Shown here: one piece after another, positions 8,165 through 17,992 of the stretch | How positions within the stretch are numbered: the stretch's first letter is position 1 | Layout: every line of letters starts with the position of its first letter | Source of the DNA: an uncultured Flavobacteriales bacterium | Lineage (GTDB): Bacteria; Bacteroidota; Bacteroidia; Flavobacteriales_E; Vicingaceae | Direction: 5' to 3' | Assembly (NCBI GenBank): GCA_937901255.1 | Contig: CALCHN010000043.1 | Coordinates: 1-64,000, forward strand | Length of the DNA: 64,000 bases | Notes under the pieces: model-generated | Told to the model about the DNA's origin: nothing | Databases searched by the model: none | Seen by the model: the letters and a program-made list of their open reading frames with translations, nothing else | Position numbers and translations under genes: made by a program

Positions 8165-10897
8165 ATGGTTAATAAATTTCTTATTTTATTCTCATGTTTA
8201 ATGTTTATAGTTGGTGCTAAAAGTCAAACTGTAATATGGACTGAAGATTTTCAAAACAATTGTGCAGCAAGTTGTCCTGGTTTAGGATATTCAAGTACAA
8301 ACGGAACATGGACAGAAACACAAACAGGACCAAATGGAGCTGATGCAAATGTTTGGTATGTTAGTGGTCAGGAATGTGGAAACGCAGCTGGTGCATGTGG
8401 TTCTGTATGTGGAACAACTGATCCTTCTTTACATTTAGGTGCTAATATATCTGTAATTGGTGATCAAGGAGCTGCTTATTTAAATGGTGGAATGGGGTTT
8501 TGGTTTCCAGAAACTGATAAGCGAATTGAATCTCCTGCCATAAATTTAACTGGTCAAACTAATGTTACATTAAATTTTAATTATATTGAAAATGGAGATG
8601 GTCCTATAGACGATGCTTCTCTTTGGTATTTTGATGGAGCTACATGGTCATTATTAGACCCTTTGGCAAAACCGCCCTTTGGAGCTTGTGCTCTACAAGG
8701 TTTGTGGACAGCTTTTTCTATTGCTTTACCTGCTTCTGCAAACAACAATGCCAATGTTAAAATTGGTTTTAGATGGATTAATAATGATGATGGTGTGGGA
8801 AGTGACCCATCTTTTGCTGTAGATGATATTACTTTAACCATTCCAACTACAGCTGGTCCAAATGCCAACTTTACCACATCTTCTTCTACAATTTGTGTTG
8901 GAGATTCTATAACTTTTACTGATGCTAGTACTACTTCTGGAACTACTACTTACAGCTGGACTTTTACTACAGGTACTCCAGGAACAGCTAATACTGCTGG
9001 GCCACACACTGTGGTTTTTAATACTGCCGGAACACACAACATCAGCTTAACAGTTACTGATGCCAATGGTACGGATAATGTAACCTTACCCATTACCGTA
9101 AATCCACTACCAACTGTAACCGCAAACGCTACTGCAACTTCAATTTGTGCTGGCGACCCAGTTACCTTAACAGGCGGAGGAGCAACTTCTTATACTTGGG
9201 ATAACGGAGTTACTGATGGAGTAGCTTTTAACCCTACTGCAACAACAACTTATACCGTTACAGGTACAGACGGTAACAACTGTAGTAATACTGCTCAAGT
9301 TACTGTTACCGTAAATAACTGCTCTCAACCTACTGCTTCTTTTACCACATCTTCTTCTACAATTTGTGTAGGTGGCTCAATAACTTTTACAGATGCTAGT
9401 ACTGGTTCTGGTATTACTGCTTGGAGTTGGACTTTCCCAACAGGTACTCCAGGAACTGCTAATACTCAAGGACCGCACAACGTAGTTTTTAATACTGCAG
9501 GAACACATAATATTAACCTACAAATTACTGATGCTAATGGTACGCATGATACCACAATTGCAATTACCGTTAACATCTGTTCTCAACCTACTGCTTCATT
9601 CACTATGTCAGCAGATACCATTTGTGCAGGCGATTCTATAACTTTTACAGATGCTAGTTCTGGTTCTGGAATTACTGCATGGAGCTGGACTTTCCCAACA
9701 GGTACTCCAGGTACAGCAAACACTCAAGGGCCGCACAACGTAGTTTTTAATACTGTTGGTACGCATAATATTAATCTGCAAATTACTGATGCTAATGGTA
9801 CGCACGACACTACCATAGCTATTTTTGTTACTAATTGTGTTTTACCTCAAGCCTCTTTTACAGCTTCTGCTACATCAATTTGTATGGGAGATTCTATTAC
9901 TTTTACCGATAACAGTACAGGGTCTAATATCAACACTTGGAATTGGACCTTTAATGGAGGAAATCCTATTATAGCTAATACCCCTGGTCCTCATACTGTA
10001 ACTTTTAACAATGCAGGTAGTTTTAACATCACCTTACAAATCAATTACCCTAATGGAAGTAGTGATACTACTATTACTATTGTAGTAGATTCTTGTAATC
10101 CACCAATTGCAGCTATAGGAATGAACCCTAGTAATGGAAAAATTTGTAAAAATGGTTGTATAGAATTTTCTTACATCGGTACAGGAGGTACACCAACATC
10201 ATGGAATTGGAATTTTGAAGCTGCTGTGCCTAGTTCTTCCATTTCCGAAAACCCGGGATTAGTTTGTTGGCAAGATACTGTTGGAACATTTGTAGTTACC
10301 CTTGAAGCAACAAACGCTTATGGAACAAGCATTGTAATAGACACTATAACGGTAAGCGATCCTGCAATTATTACCGCTTACTCAGATACTACCATAATTT
10401 TCGGTACTAATGTTACCCTTACTGCTCAAGCTACAGATACTTCTGGGAATATTATAAGTGGAGGAACTTACACTTGGAGTCCGATAAATAATTTAACCTG
10501 TGTACTTTGTCAAACCACTACTGTAATTCAGCCAACTGATACAAGTATTTATATTGTTGCTTACGAAGCAGATAATGGTTGTATTGTTTATGATACCGTA
10601 ACAGTTAATGTTGATATGCAGTTTAATATTGGAGTTCCTAGTGCATTTACGCCAAATGGAGATGGTAATAATGACTTACTACTTGTTAGAGGTTTAATAG
10701 GAATTGAATCCTTAACCTTCGCTATTTATAACCGATACGGACAAGAAGTATTTTTTACAAGCGAAAAAACTGAAGGCTGGGATGGAACACATAATGGCAA
10801 ACCTTTAAATCCTGGAGTTTTTGTTTACTATGTGAAAGCAACTATGTTAGATGACACTATCCGAGAACTAAAAGGCAATGTAACTTTAATTAGGTAA
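8165..10897 (+). CDS. Secreted PKD-domain protein with T9SS type B C-terminal sorting domain
   Basis: A 910-residue extracellular protein. Signal peptide MVNKFLILFSCLMFIVGAKS, then a beta-sandwich-like N-terminal region (30-230), then four PKD-type repeats near 240-310, 392-470, 473-552 and 555-645, each with a variant of TICVGDSITFTD and an SWTF core, with an Ig-like insert near 320-385. Another PKD-like domain covers 660-730. The last 88 residues start SAFTPNGDGNND and contain IYNRYGQEVFF and WDGTHNGKPLNPGVFVYYV, the type B gliding-motility-associated CTD (TIGR04131 type), used for type IX secretion. Directly downstream is a PorP/SprF-like gene, the known partner class for type B cargo. It probably acts as a surface adhesin; that is inference. 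The internal repeats are nearly identical at DNA level. Confidence 0.92.
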   Translation: MVNKFLILFSCLMFIVGAKSQTVIWTEDFQNNCAASCPGLGYSSTNGTWTETQTGPNGADANVWYVSGQECGNAAGACGSVCGTTDPSLHLGANISVIGDQGAAYLNGGMGFWFPETDKRIESPAINLTGQTNVTLNFNYIENGDGPIDDASLWYFDGATWSLLDPLAKPPFGACALQGLWTAFSIALPASANNNANVKIGFRWINNDDGVGSDPSFAVDDITLTIPTTAGPNANFTTSSSTICVGDSITFTDASTTSGTTTYSWTFTTGTPGTANTAGPHTVVFNTAGTHNISLTVTDANGTDNVTLPITVNPLPTVTANATATSICAGDPVTLTGGGATSYTWDNGVTDGVAFNPTATTTYTVTGTDGNNCSNTAQVTVTVNNCSQPTASFTTSSSTICVGGSITFTDASTGSGITAWSWTFPTGTPGTANTQGPHNVVFNTAGTHNINLQITDANGTHDTTIAITVNICSQPTASFTMSADTICAGDSITFTDASSGSGITAWSWTFPTGTPGTANTQGPHNVVFNTVGTHNINLQITDANGTHDTTIAIFVTNCVLPQASFTASATSICMGDSITFTDNSTGSNINTWNWTFNGGNPIIANTPGPHTVTFNNAGSFNITLQINYPNGSSDTTITIVVDSCNPPIAAIGMNPSNGKICKNGCIEFSYIGTGGTPTSWNWNFEAAVPSSSISENPGLVCWQDTVGTFVVTLEATNAYGTSIVIDTITVSDPAIITAYSDTTIIFGTNVTLTAQATDTSGNIISGGTYTWSPINNLTCVLCQTTTVIQPTDTSIYIVAYEADNGCIVYDTVTVNVDMQFNIGVPSAFTPNGDGNNDLLLVRGLIGIESLTFAIYNRYGQEVFFTSEKTEGWDGTHNGKPLNPGVFVYYVKATMLDDTIRELKGNVTLIR

Positions 10898-10933
10898 GCA
10901 CAATTTACTTCTGAATTAACGAATATTTTAATT

Positions 10934-11986
10934 ATGAAAAATTTATATATCTCTACCATTTTAGTATTAGTATTTAGTGTTCCTTTATTCGGGCAGCAAG
11001 ATGCACATTTCTCGCAATTCTTTGCTTCACCAATGACAGTTAATCCAGCTAGTGCTGGTGCTTTTAATGGCGATATAAGAGGTTTATTAAATTACAGAAA
11101 TCAGTGGGCATCAGTTAGTGAACCTTATACCACTATTGCAGCTTCTTTTGATGCACCAGTTTTAAAAAGAATGAAAGGTGGAATGTTTGGATTAGGCTTA
11201 AATTTTTATAAGGACGATGCTGGGGCTTCAAAATTCTCTAATGTTAAATATAGTTTAGCATTGGCATACCACTTAGATATTGGTGGAGGAAATAAAAATC
11301 ATTTTCTTTCTGTAGGTTTCCAAGCTGGGGCAATACAACGTTCTATAAATTATAATAACTTAACTTTTCACGATCAATGGAATGGCGTTGCTTTTGACTC
11401 TGAAATTCCTACAATTGACCAGTTTGGTGGCAATGCTGTAAATGTTTTTGATATGGCAACAGGAATTCATTGGTTCTACTCTCCTACTGATTATACTAGA
11501 TATTTTGCTGGTATTTCTTTGTTTCACTTAAATGCACCAAATGTTTCTTTTAATAGTGAAGAAGATCCTTTATTACGAAAATTTACTATACATGGTGGTG
11601 CTGAAGTTGGTAGAGGTGGTGGAAATGCTGCTATTAATAATAGTGGTTTTTCTGTTTTACCTAATTTTATTTTTACTCAACAAGGAGCAAACAGGTATTT
11701 TAATTTAGGTGCAGAAGCTAAAATGCGATTGCAAAATGCTACAAAATTTACTAACTATCAAAACGAAATGTCATTTTCTATTGGACCTTATTTGCGTTTT
11801 GGAGATGCTCTTTATGCAGTTGCAAGATTTAATTGGTTAGGCTTCTCTATGGGCGTTAGTTATGATATCAACATGTCTGATTTAACTGCTGCTACTAGCG
11901 GAAACGGAGGATTTGAATTAAGTTTAGGATATTACGGAAACTTCAACTCCACACCATCAAGAGGACATAGTGTGCGTTTTAAATAA
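10934..11986 (+). CDS. PorP/SprF family type IX secretion membrane protein
   Basis: A 350-residue outer-membrane protein with signal peptide MKNLYISTILVLVFSVPLFGQ and the family hallmark QQDAHFSQFFASPMTVNPASAG at the mature N-terminus, then a beta-barrel with alternating Gly/aromatic strands. SprF-like proteins help secrete or anchor a cognate type B cargo, as SprF does for SprB in Flavobacterium johnsoniae. It begins 36 bp after the PKD/type B CTD gene, so the two form a cargo-partner operon. The stop codon abuts the stop of the convergent downstream gene. Confidence 0.93.
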   Translation: MKNLYISTILVLVFSVPLFGQQDAHFSQFFASPMTVNPASAGAFNGDIRGLLNYRNQWASVSEPYTTIAASFDAPVLKRMKGGMFGLGLNFYKDDAGASKFSNVKYSLALAYHLDIGGGNKNHFLSVGFQAGAIQRSINYNNLTFHDQWNGVAFDSEIPTIDQFGGNAVNVFDMATGIHWFYSPTDYTRYFAGISLFHLNAPNVSFNSEEDPLLRKFTIHGGAEVGRGGGNAAINNSGFSVLPNFIFTQQGANRYFNLGAEAKMRLQNATKFTNYQNEMSFSIGPYLRFGDALYAVARFNWLGFSMGVSYDINMSDLTAATSGNGGFELSLGYYGNFNSTPSRGHSVRFK

Positions 11987-12829
11987 TTACTTCGATAGTT
12001 GAAACATTATTCCAAAAGCAAAATACCATTCTGCGAATATAATGTTCTGACTGGCTCTATCTTCAATGTCTTTAGATGTTAATACATCTGGTAAATCTAT
12101 AAAACCAGCCTTAACTTCTGTTCTTAAAAAAAAATACTTGTAAAAAATAGCATTAAATCCGGCTTTACCTGAAAATCCATAACCAGCAAAATGAAATTCA
12201 TCATTTCTTACATTGTTCCACAAGGTAACATTAGATTTTGGCATAACTGGTCCTAATCCAAAACCTAACATAGAATTTAACTGAAATTTATCTGGATTAA
12301 TGCTTACAAACTGTTGCAGTAAATCATCATTTCTGGTAAGTTCTATATTGATATAATTTAATCCGTCTGTATGTTCGTACCTTAAAAAATCCTCATTGAT
12401 ATGAAAAAGTCTATTGATATATTCTCCATCATAAATTGATTCATCTCTAATATACCCTCTAATTCTCACATCTTGCACACTAGAAATAACATACTTCATG
12501 TGATCTACACCAATAGAAATATCATACTTATCGGAAATATAATATCCCAACCTTAAATTAGTTTGCGGGTAAGTAATATATTTGGGATGAAAATAAGTTT
12601 CGTAATTAAAATCAGACTGCTTATCATGGGCTTTAACATCTGTTAAAATAAAATCATAGTCTTTACCTGTAAAATGTATGCTAGATGGAGCGTACCAATC
12701 TTGATTCCAACCCCATAGCATATATATTTTACCCTTGTTTACTTGTTTTTTTGTAGGAAGTACGTCTTGTCCTTTAAGTATAGAAGAAGCTACTACTAAG
12801 CTTAAAAATAAATATAATTTCACCTTCAT
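11987..12829 (-). CDS. Putative outer-membrane beta-barrel protein
   Basis: A 280-residue protein with signal peptide MKVKLYLFLSLVVASSILKG and a body rich in alternating aromatic strands (NLRLGYYISDKYDISIGVDHMKY, GFGLGPVMP, FLRTEVKAGF), consistent with an outer-membrane barrel. The frame extends 11 codons upstream, but ATG 12829 places the signal peptide at the N-terminus and lies about 20 bp after a good promoter-like pair at 12848-12875. I recognise no named family beyond a conserved Bacteroidota hypothetical. It is convergent with the PorP/SprF-like gene, the two stops touching. Confidence 0.75.
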   Translation of the reverse strand: MKVKLYLFLSLVVASSILKGQDVLPTKKQVNKGKIYMLWGWNQDWYAPSSIHFTGKDYDFILTDVKAHDKQSDFNYETYFHPKYITYPQTNLRLGYYISDKYDISIGVDHMKYVISSVQDVRIRGYIRDESIYDGEYINRLFHINEDFLRYEHTDGLNYINIELTRNDDLLQQFVSINPDKFQLNSMLGFGLGPVMPKSNVTLWNNVRNDEFHFAGYGFSGKAGFNAIFYKYFFLRTEVKAGFIDLPDVLTSKDIEDRASQNIIFAEWYFAFGIMFQLSK

Positions 12830-12847
12830 TTTAATCGCAAAAAGATG

Positions 12848-12875
12848 CAAAGTTACGCCCACTATATTAATACAA
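12848..12875 (-). promoter_or_regulatory. Bacteroidota-type promoter
   Basis: On the minus strand: TTG at 12875-12873, a 17-bp spacer, then TAACTTTG at 12855-12848, close to the TTTG-N19-TAnnTTTG consensus. It lies 18 bp before the ATG at 12829. Confidence 0.6.
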
Positions 12876-12880
12876 GCACA

Positions 12881-12912
12881 AAAAAAGTCAATAAATAAAT
12901 TTATTGACTTTT
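12881..12912 (-). terminator. Rho-independent terminator
   Basis: A perfect inverted repeat (AAAAGTCAATAAA with TTTATTGACTTTT) with a four-base loop, followed in the minus direction by a T run. It ends the TPR/beta-barrel operon before the promoter of the next minus-strand gene. Confidence 0.75.
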
Positions 12913-12941
12913 AAATACTTTAAACTAATTGAATTTCAGTT

Positions 12942-14660
12942 TTAAAAACTATAGGTTAACCCTCCTAAAATATTAAATCGTTGCGTTGCATAATCCTGAT
13001 ATCTTTCATACTCTACAGAACCAATATTCATAAAATTAATGAATGCTGATAGCTTTTTGGTATATCTGTATTCTAATCCTACATTAACATCTACCAATCC
13101 GCCTAATTGTTTTGCTTCTGGTGTTGTTATTGTTCCTTCTGTAGTTGCTGTTGTAGTATATATTTTAGCATATTGTTTTCCCAAAACAAACACATCTAAT
13201 CTTACTAAAATTTTATCTGACAAATCATAAATTCCAGACACCATGGTTTTAAACTCAGGTTTGTGCCATACTTCTAGCTCTTTTGCTGCTTCGTAAGCAA
13301 AATAATCTGCCGTAAATAGCACTTTTATTTTTTCTAGTTGCTGATAGGCTATTTCTGCATTGATGTTGAAGAAAGTGATTTCATCATAAATTACATTAAA
13401 TTTATTTTGAAGTACGGTAGCGTGTTCTTTTACATACAATGGCTGATTGTCTATCTTTTGCTTGCTCACACTTGTTTTAAAGCTAATTTTATCACTTATG
13501 CTTCCTCTAATTCCACCATAAATATCGTATTTCTGATTGCTGTTTAATACCGCTAAAACATCCGCATTTACAAATGGATTTTCTGCAAAAAAAGTGTTGA
13601 AGTTGTTATTTATAATTCCTCCTTTTATTCCAACATAGGGAATAATAATATCATCAACAATATTGTACTTAAACTCAGCTATTGGGTAAAAATGAAAATC
13701 ATTTTCTTCTTCTAATAATTGTTGTGAGTTAACAAACAACCCTGCTCCTAAGTTAAATTTCCACTTACTGGTTTGTGTGCTTATTTGCGGAATTAACCCT
13801 ACAGATGTAGTACTTTTAAGTTCTAAATCATTCGTCAATTTGTTGTAGTTTACTTTTACGCCTAACTCGTACAATTCTCTTTTGTGGTATTTGTTAAATC
13901 TACCATCAACCTGAATGTTATTTTCACTAACGCCAAAAACATCTTTTAAATGGTAGTATTTCACATCAGCATTATAATCGAATTGGTTGGTATCGGTAAA
14001 ATTTCTAGAAAGACTGAAAATACCTGTATATTTATTTAATAGTTGTTGTTGTATTCCTTCTGATGGAGTATATTGAACAGGTAAACTGTCTGGAATACCA
14101 TAATAGTGAACGGCATTTCTATCGTAATCAAACCCTAATTTCCATGTAAATTGTCTGGAAAACTTTTTACCATACAAACCAAAATGATTATCGCTAAAAG
14201 CAGATCTTCCTACATCTTTTAATCCTGAAGAAGATAAATGTCCGGCATGAACTCCCCAAGCAAAATCTCTATTTCTGGTTGAATTATAAAACACATCTGC
14301 CACCGTTGTTCCATTGGTTCCATAACCCACTTTTGCGTAGCCTCTATATAATTTTGTTAACGGTTCTCCAACAACTTTAGCGTGTTTTATAGTATCAATA
14401 TTAAAAGCAACAGGCATGTTTTTCTCCAAAAATGAATATTTCAGTTGAGGAATAATTTTAAAAGTATCTTGTATAACAGGATTACTTTTAATTTTATGTG
14501 CTTCATTTAAAAATGGCTTATATTCTTCAACATTAATTACAGTTGTAGAATCTAAACTTGAGTTTTGAGCTTGAGTAAAAACCATGCTAAAACACATAAC
14601 CAAAAGCAACCATCCTTTTACGTATGGAGAAAGAAATCTATGTATATTTTTATTACTCAT
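12942..14660 (-). CDS. Outer-membrane beta-barrel protein paired with TPR protein
   Basis: A 572-residue protein with an N-terminal signal sequence (a hydrophobic run WLLLVMCFSMVFTQAQ ending at residue 32) and a long beta-rich body ending FNILGGLTYSF, the C-terminal Phe typical of outer-membrane barrels. No TonB box or plug domain is evident, although strands resemble those of TonB-dependent receptors. Start: ATG 14660 (MSNKN) is preferred to the frame opening at 14696 because it overlaps the upstream TPR gene's stop by 8 bp (ATGAGTAA), a translational coupling arrangement. The pairing suggests that the TPR protein and barrel work together in the envelope. Function unknown. Confidence 0.78.
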   Translation of the reverse strand: MSNKNIHRFLSPYVKGWLLLVMCFSMVFTQAQNSSLDSTTVINVEEYKPFLNEAHKIKSNPVIQDTFKIIPQLKYSFLEKNMPVAFNIDTIKHAKVVGEPLTKLYRGYAKVGYGTNGTTVADVFYNSTRNRDFAWGVHAGHLSSSGLKDVGRSAFSDNHFGLYGKKFSRQFTWKLGFDYDRNAVHYYGIPDSLPVQYTPSEGIQQQLLNKYTGIFSLSRNFTDTNQFDYNADVKYYHLKDVFGVSENNIQVDGRFNKYHKRELYELGVKVNYNKLTNDLELKSTTSVGLIPQISTQTSKWKFNLGAGLFVNSQQLLEEENDFHFYPIAEFKYNIVDDIIIPYVGIKGGIINNNFNTFFAENPFVNADVLAVLNSNQKYDIYGGIRGSISDKISFKTSVSKQKIDNQPLYVKEHATVLQNKFNVIYDEITFFNINAEIAYQQLEKIKVLFTADYFAYEAAKELEVWHKPEFKTMVSGIYDLSDKILVRLDVFVLGKQYAKIYTTTATTEGTITTPEAKQLGGLVDVNVGLEYRYTKKLSAFINFMNIGSVEYERYQDYATQRFNILGGLTYSF

Positions 14661-17600
14661 TTTCTTGTTCAATTTTAGGTTGGTTAATTTCTTCAATTGC
14701 TTCTTCTTCTATTTTTTCTTCTTCATAAAACAAGTCATCTAGCTTTACATTGTCGTATAATTTCAATTCTATTTCCTCTTCCTCTTGTTTTACTCGCTTG
14801 CTTTCTTGAGCTTCAATAATGTTTAATTTTTCTGTAGCTGTAGATACCAATTCAGGGTATTTACTATTATCCTTAACATTCTTCAAGGTAATTTTTGCTT
14901 GAAATAAATCTTCTTTAGCAACATAATTATCAGCCAATAAAATCAGTGATTTTCCTATCCAAAAATCGTAAGATGGAAAGGATTTTATTAAGCTAAACAC
15001 TTCCGATTCGCACAAATCATTGTCGCCTCTCATATATAAAATATTGGCTACGTTGTATTTTGCTTCTACTCCAAATTTATTTTTTGCTGTTGCTGCTGTA
15101 GTAAACTCTTTAAAAGCCAAATTATAATCATCTTTTCTAATGGCAGTTTTGCCATAAATTAAATGCGTTTCTGCTAACAGATTAGCGTTATTATTATCTT
15201 TATTTATAATTAACTCACAGTATTTTATCGTGTTATCATTGTTTTCCAATTCAAAGTTTAAACGCATTTGTTCTACCTGAGCTAAAAATACATTCTCTTG
15301 CATATCAGCCAAATACTCTAATTTGCTAAAATAATTTAGGGCATCTTCAGTTTTACCTAATTCTTTGCTCAGCTTGGCAGCATTAAGCAAAGCATCTTCT
15401 GTAAAAGCATTTTTTGGATATTTTATTACTTCACTAAAATCTAACAAGGCTTCGTCTTTAAACCCTGCTTTTCTTTCGCAGACAGCTTTGTAGTAATGTG
15501 CCTGAATTTTATAATTTCCGTTAGGATATTTCTCTAAATACTTAGTAAAATCATTGGTCGCTTTATTACAATCTCCACTCATGTAGTTATTCTCAGCAAC
15601 TTCAAAATAATCTTTATCCATTACCAACTGAGTTGAGTCTATATTGTTTAATCCAGCCAAGTAATTTTCATATTGAGTAATATCTCCTTTATCTATATAA
15701 ATTTTCTTAATGGTGCTAAGTGCTTGTTTAGCTTCGTTAGTTCCAGCATAATCGTCAACTACTTTCTTGAAAGATGCCAATGCTTTATCATCTTCTTTGT
15801 TGTTGTAATAAATTAATCCTCTTTTAAGTAAGGCTTTACTTATGTAAGTACTATTTGGATGTTCATTAATCAACAAATTGAAGTTGGCTAACGCTAAATC
15901 GTTTTTATTTCTCTCTTGTTGTGTTTTAGCTAATTCATAAATGGCATCGTCCAACAAATGAGAAGCTTGTTTTTGATTAATTAAGGTGTTTAACAGGTTG
16001 ATTTTATCATCATAATTTCCCATAACACCATTTGCAACTGCACTTTGGTAAAGCGAATATTCTAACTGATAAATACCCATCATGGCTGCTTTATCGTAAA
16101 ATTCTGTTGCCGATTTATATTCTTTATTAATGAAAAAACAATCTCCAATTCTATTCAATGCATCATTTTTAGTTTTAGATTTATCTGTTTTATCGTTTTG
16201 AACATATTTTCTAAACCAGCTTTGAGCATTATCATATTCTTTTAATTTAAAATAGGAATATCCTAAGTTATAATGTGCTTCATTGTAAAATGAATAACTT
16301 ATAGCATTAGGTTCGTAAATTACTTTTTTATAATCGGCAATAGCATCGCTATAAGCATCCAATCTGTAGTTGGCTTCTGCTTTCCAAAAGGTGTTTTTAA
16401 TCTTTAAATCTCCTAGTATCGGGTATTTATCAGATTTATCAAAATGAACAATAGCACTAGCATAGTTTTGATTATTAAACAACTCCACACCTCTGTAATG
16501 AGCTATTTTCTGATAAGCCTCTTGCAATTGAGGGTCTAATTTTTTAATGTTTTCTAAAGATGTTAGAGCAGCTTTGTAGTTTTTGGTGGTAAAATAAACC
16601 GCAACCAAAAATTCATAAGCATCATTTAATTTAGTTGAATTCGGATAAGTATTAATGAATTTTTCAAAAGCTCGTATTGCATCGTTAAACGGATGAAAAG
16701 ATAATTCGTAAGAAATTTTAGCAAAACTAAAAAGAGCATCCTCCTGAATTTGAGCATCAAAATCGATTAATGCGGCTTCTCTAAAAGAACTTTGTGCCTG
16801 ACGTTTTTCTTCCAGTTTTAGGTAACATTCAGCCATATGGTAATGAGCTACTTGAGATAAACTGTCACTTTTAAAAATAGCTTTCTTCAACCAAGGTAAT
16901 GCTTCAGTACAACTATCTGCTTTAAAATAAGCATAACCTAACTGATAATAATCGCCTCTGTTAGCTTCGTAAGGCTTTTCTTTAATGTATTTGTTAAGAT
17001 AAGGAATAGCTTCATTAAACTTATCGGTTCTATAATAAGCATCTCCAATTAGTCGAGAAATCTCCCCTACTCTTTTTGGGATGGCGGTATCTAACAAAGC
17101 CGGAGCATAAGCAATAAGTTCCTCATAATTTTCTTGTAAATAATATATCTGAGTAATGTAATAAGGAACTATGGGCGAGAATTTTTCATCATTTTTAATC
17201 ATCAAAAAAGTTTGCAAAGCAGCTTCATATTTACCTTGCAAGTAAGCAATATGTGCATAATAATATTTGGCAGCAGCACTATAAGCATTGTCGGTATCTT
17301 TAATTTCAAAAAAAGCTGCTGAAGCTTTTTCTAAATTTTCTTCTTCAAAATAACTGTATCCTTTTTTAAAATAATATTCTGCTTTATCTTCTTCCGATAA
17401 ATCATAAACATCAATCAACTCAAGCCATTGCAAGGTTTTATCGTATTTCTTTTTTCTAAAATAGTACCTTCCTAAATGAAAATGAGCCAATTTTACTTTC
17501 GGACTTTCAGGATATTTAAGCACAAACTCAATTAACAAGGCTTCTGCATCATCATTAAAAAGCTCTAAACCACAAAGTGCATGGTAATAAGATGCGTTTA

Positions 17601-17805
17601 CCACCATTTCAGATTTATTATCTGATGTGCTTTTAATGATTTTTTCAAAAACCTCTTGAGCAGCACTAAATTTTTCTTTGTCGTACAACTCCAACCCTTC
17701 ATTGTATTCTAGGTTGTCGTGTGTATAAATGGTTGTTTTCTGTGCAATCACTATTGAAACTGCACTTAAAACCACACATAAAATTAAAATTCGTTTTAAT
17801 ACCAT
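14653..17805 (-). CDS. Large periplasmic TPR-repeat protein
   Basis: A 1050-residue protein with signal peptide MVLKRILILCVVLSAVSIVIA and then roughly twenty tetratricopeptide or YbgF-like repeats from residue 30 to about 990, for example KFNEAIPYLNKYIKEKPYE, YDNAQSWFRKYVQ and CNKATNDFTKYLEKYPNGNY. The C-terminus is an acidic coiled tail rich in Glu. Large TPR proteins of this kind are conserved in Bacteroidota and thought to be scaffolds for envelope assembly, without a defined activity. It shares an 8-bp overlap with the downstream beta-barrel gene. The gene has a long 187-bp upstream gap with no clear promoter pair. Confidence 0.85.
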   Translation of the reverse strand: MVLKRILILCVVLSAVSIVIAQKTTIYTHDNLEYNEGLELYDKEKFSAAQEVFEKIIKSTSDNKSEMVVNASYYHALCGLELFNDDAEALLIEFVLKYPESPKVKLAHFHLGRYYFRKKKYDKTLQWLELIDVYDLSEEDKAEYYFKKGYSYFEEENLEKASAAFFEIKDTDNAYSAAAKYYYAHIAYLQGKYEAALQTFLMIKNDEKFSPIVPYYITQIYYLQENYEELIAYAPALLDTAIPKRVGEISRLIGDAYYRTDKFNEAIPYLNKYIKEKPYEANRGDYYQLGYAYFKADSCTEALPWLKKAIFKSDSLSQVAHYHMAECYLKLEEKRQAQSSFREAALIDFDAQIQEDALFSFAKISYELSFHPFNDAIRAFEKFINTYPNSTKLNDAYEFLVAVYFTTKNYKAALTSLENIKKLDPQLQEAYQKIAHYRGVELFNNQNYASAIVHFDKSDKYPILGDLKIKNTFWKAEANYRLDAYSDAIADYKKVIYEPNAISYSFYNEAHYNLGYSYFKLKEYDNAQSWFRKYVQNDKTDKSKTKNDALNRIGDCFFINKEYKSATEFYDKAAMMGIYQLEYSLYQSAVANGVMGNYDDKINLLNTLINQKQASHLLDDAIYELAKTQQERNKNDLALANFNLLINEHPNSTYISKALLKRGLIYYNNKEDDKALASFKKVVDDYAGTNEAKQALSTIKKIYIDKGDITQYENYLAGLNNIDSTQLVMDKDYFEVAENNYMSGDCNKATNDFTKYLEKYPNGNYKIQAHYYKAVCERKAGFKDEALLDFSEVIKYPKNAFTEDALLNAAKLSKELGKTEDALNYFSKLEYLADMQENVFLAQVEQMRLNFELENNDNTIKYCELIINKDNNNANLLAETHLIYGKTAIRKDDYNLAFKEFTTAATAKNKFGVEAKYNVANILYMRGDNDLCESEVFSLIKSFPSYDFWIGKSLILLADNYVAKEDLFQAKITLKNVKDNSKYPELVSTATEKLNIIEAQESKRVKQEEEEIELKLYDNVKLDDLFYEEEKIEEEAIEEINQPKIEQENE

Positions 17806-17956
17806 TAGTTTATTCCCAATTTAATGATTGTATTTGGTAAAATTAGAACGTAAACTTGAGTTTGGGACATCCATGTTTTCAAGTTTTCAACGTTGTAGTG
17901 TTGACATTATTTTTTTAAAATCAAGCAATTGATAAGCACAATCGTCAAATAATAAA

Positions 17957-17964
17957 TAAATTTG
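17957..17964 (+). promoter_or_regulatory. Candidate -7 element for the FtsE-like gene
   Basis: TAAATTTG matches TAnnTTTG, 28 bp upstream of ATG 17993. No -33 TTTG at 18-19 bp. Confidence 0.35.
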
Positions 17965-17992
17965 TTCCTTTATTCATAACTATATAATTAGC

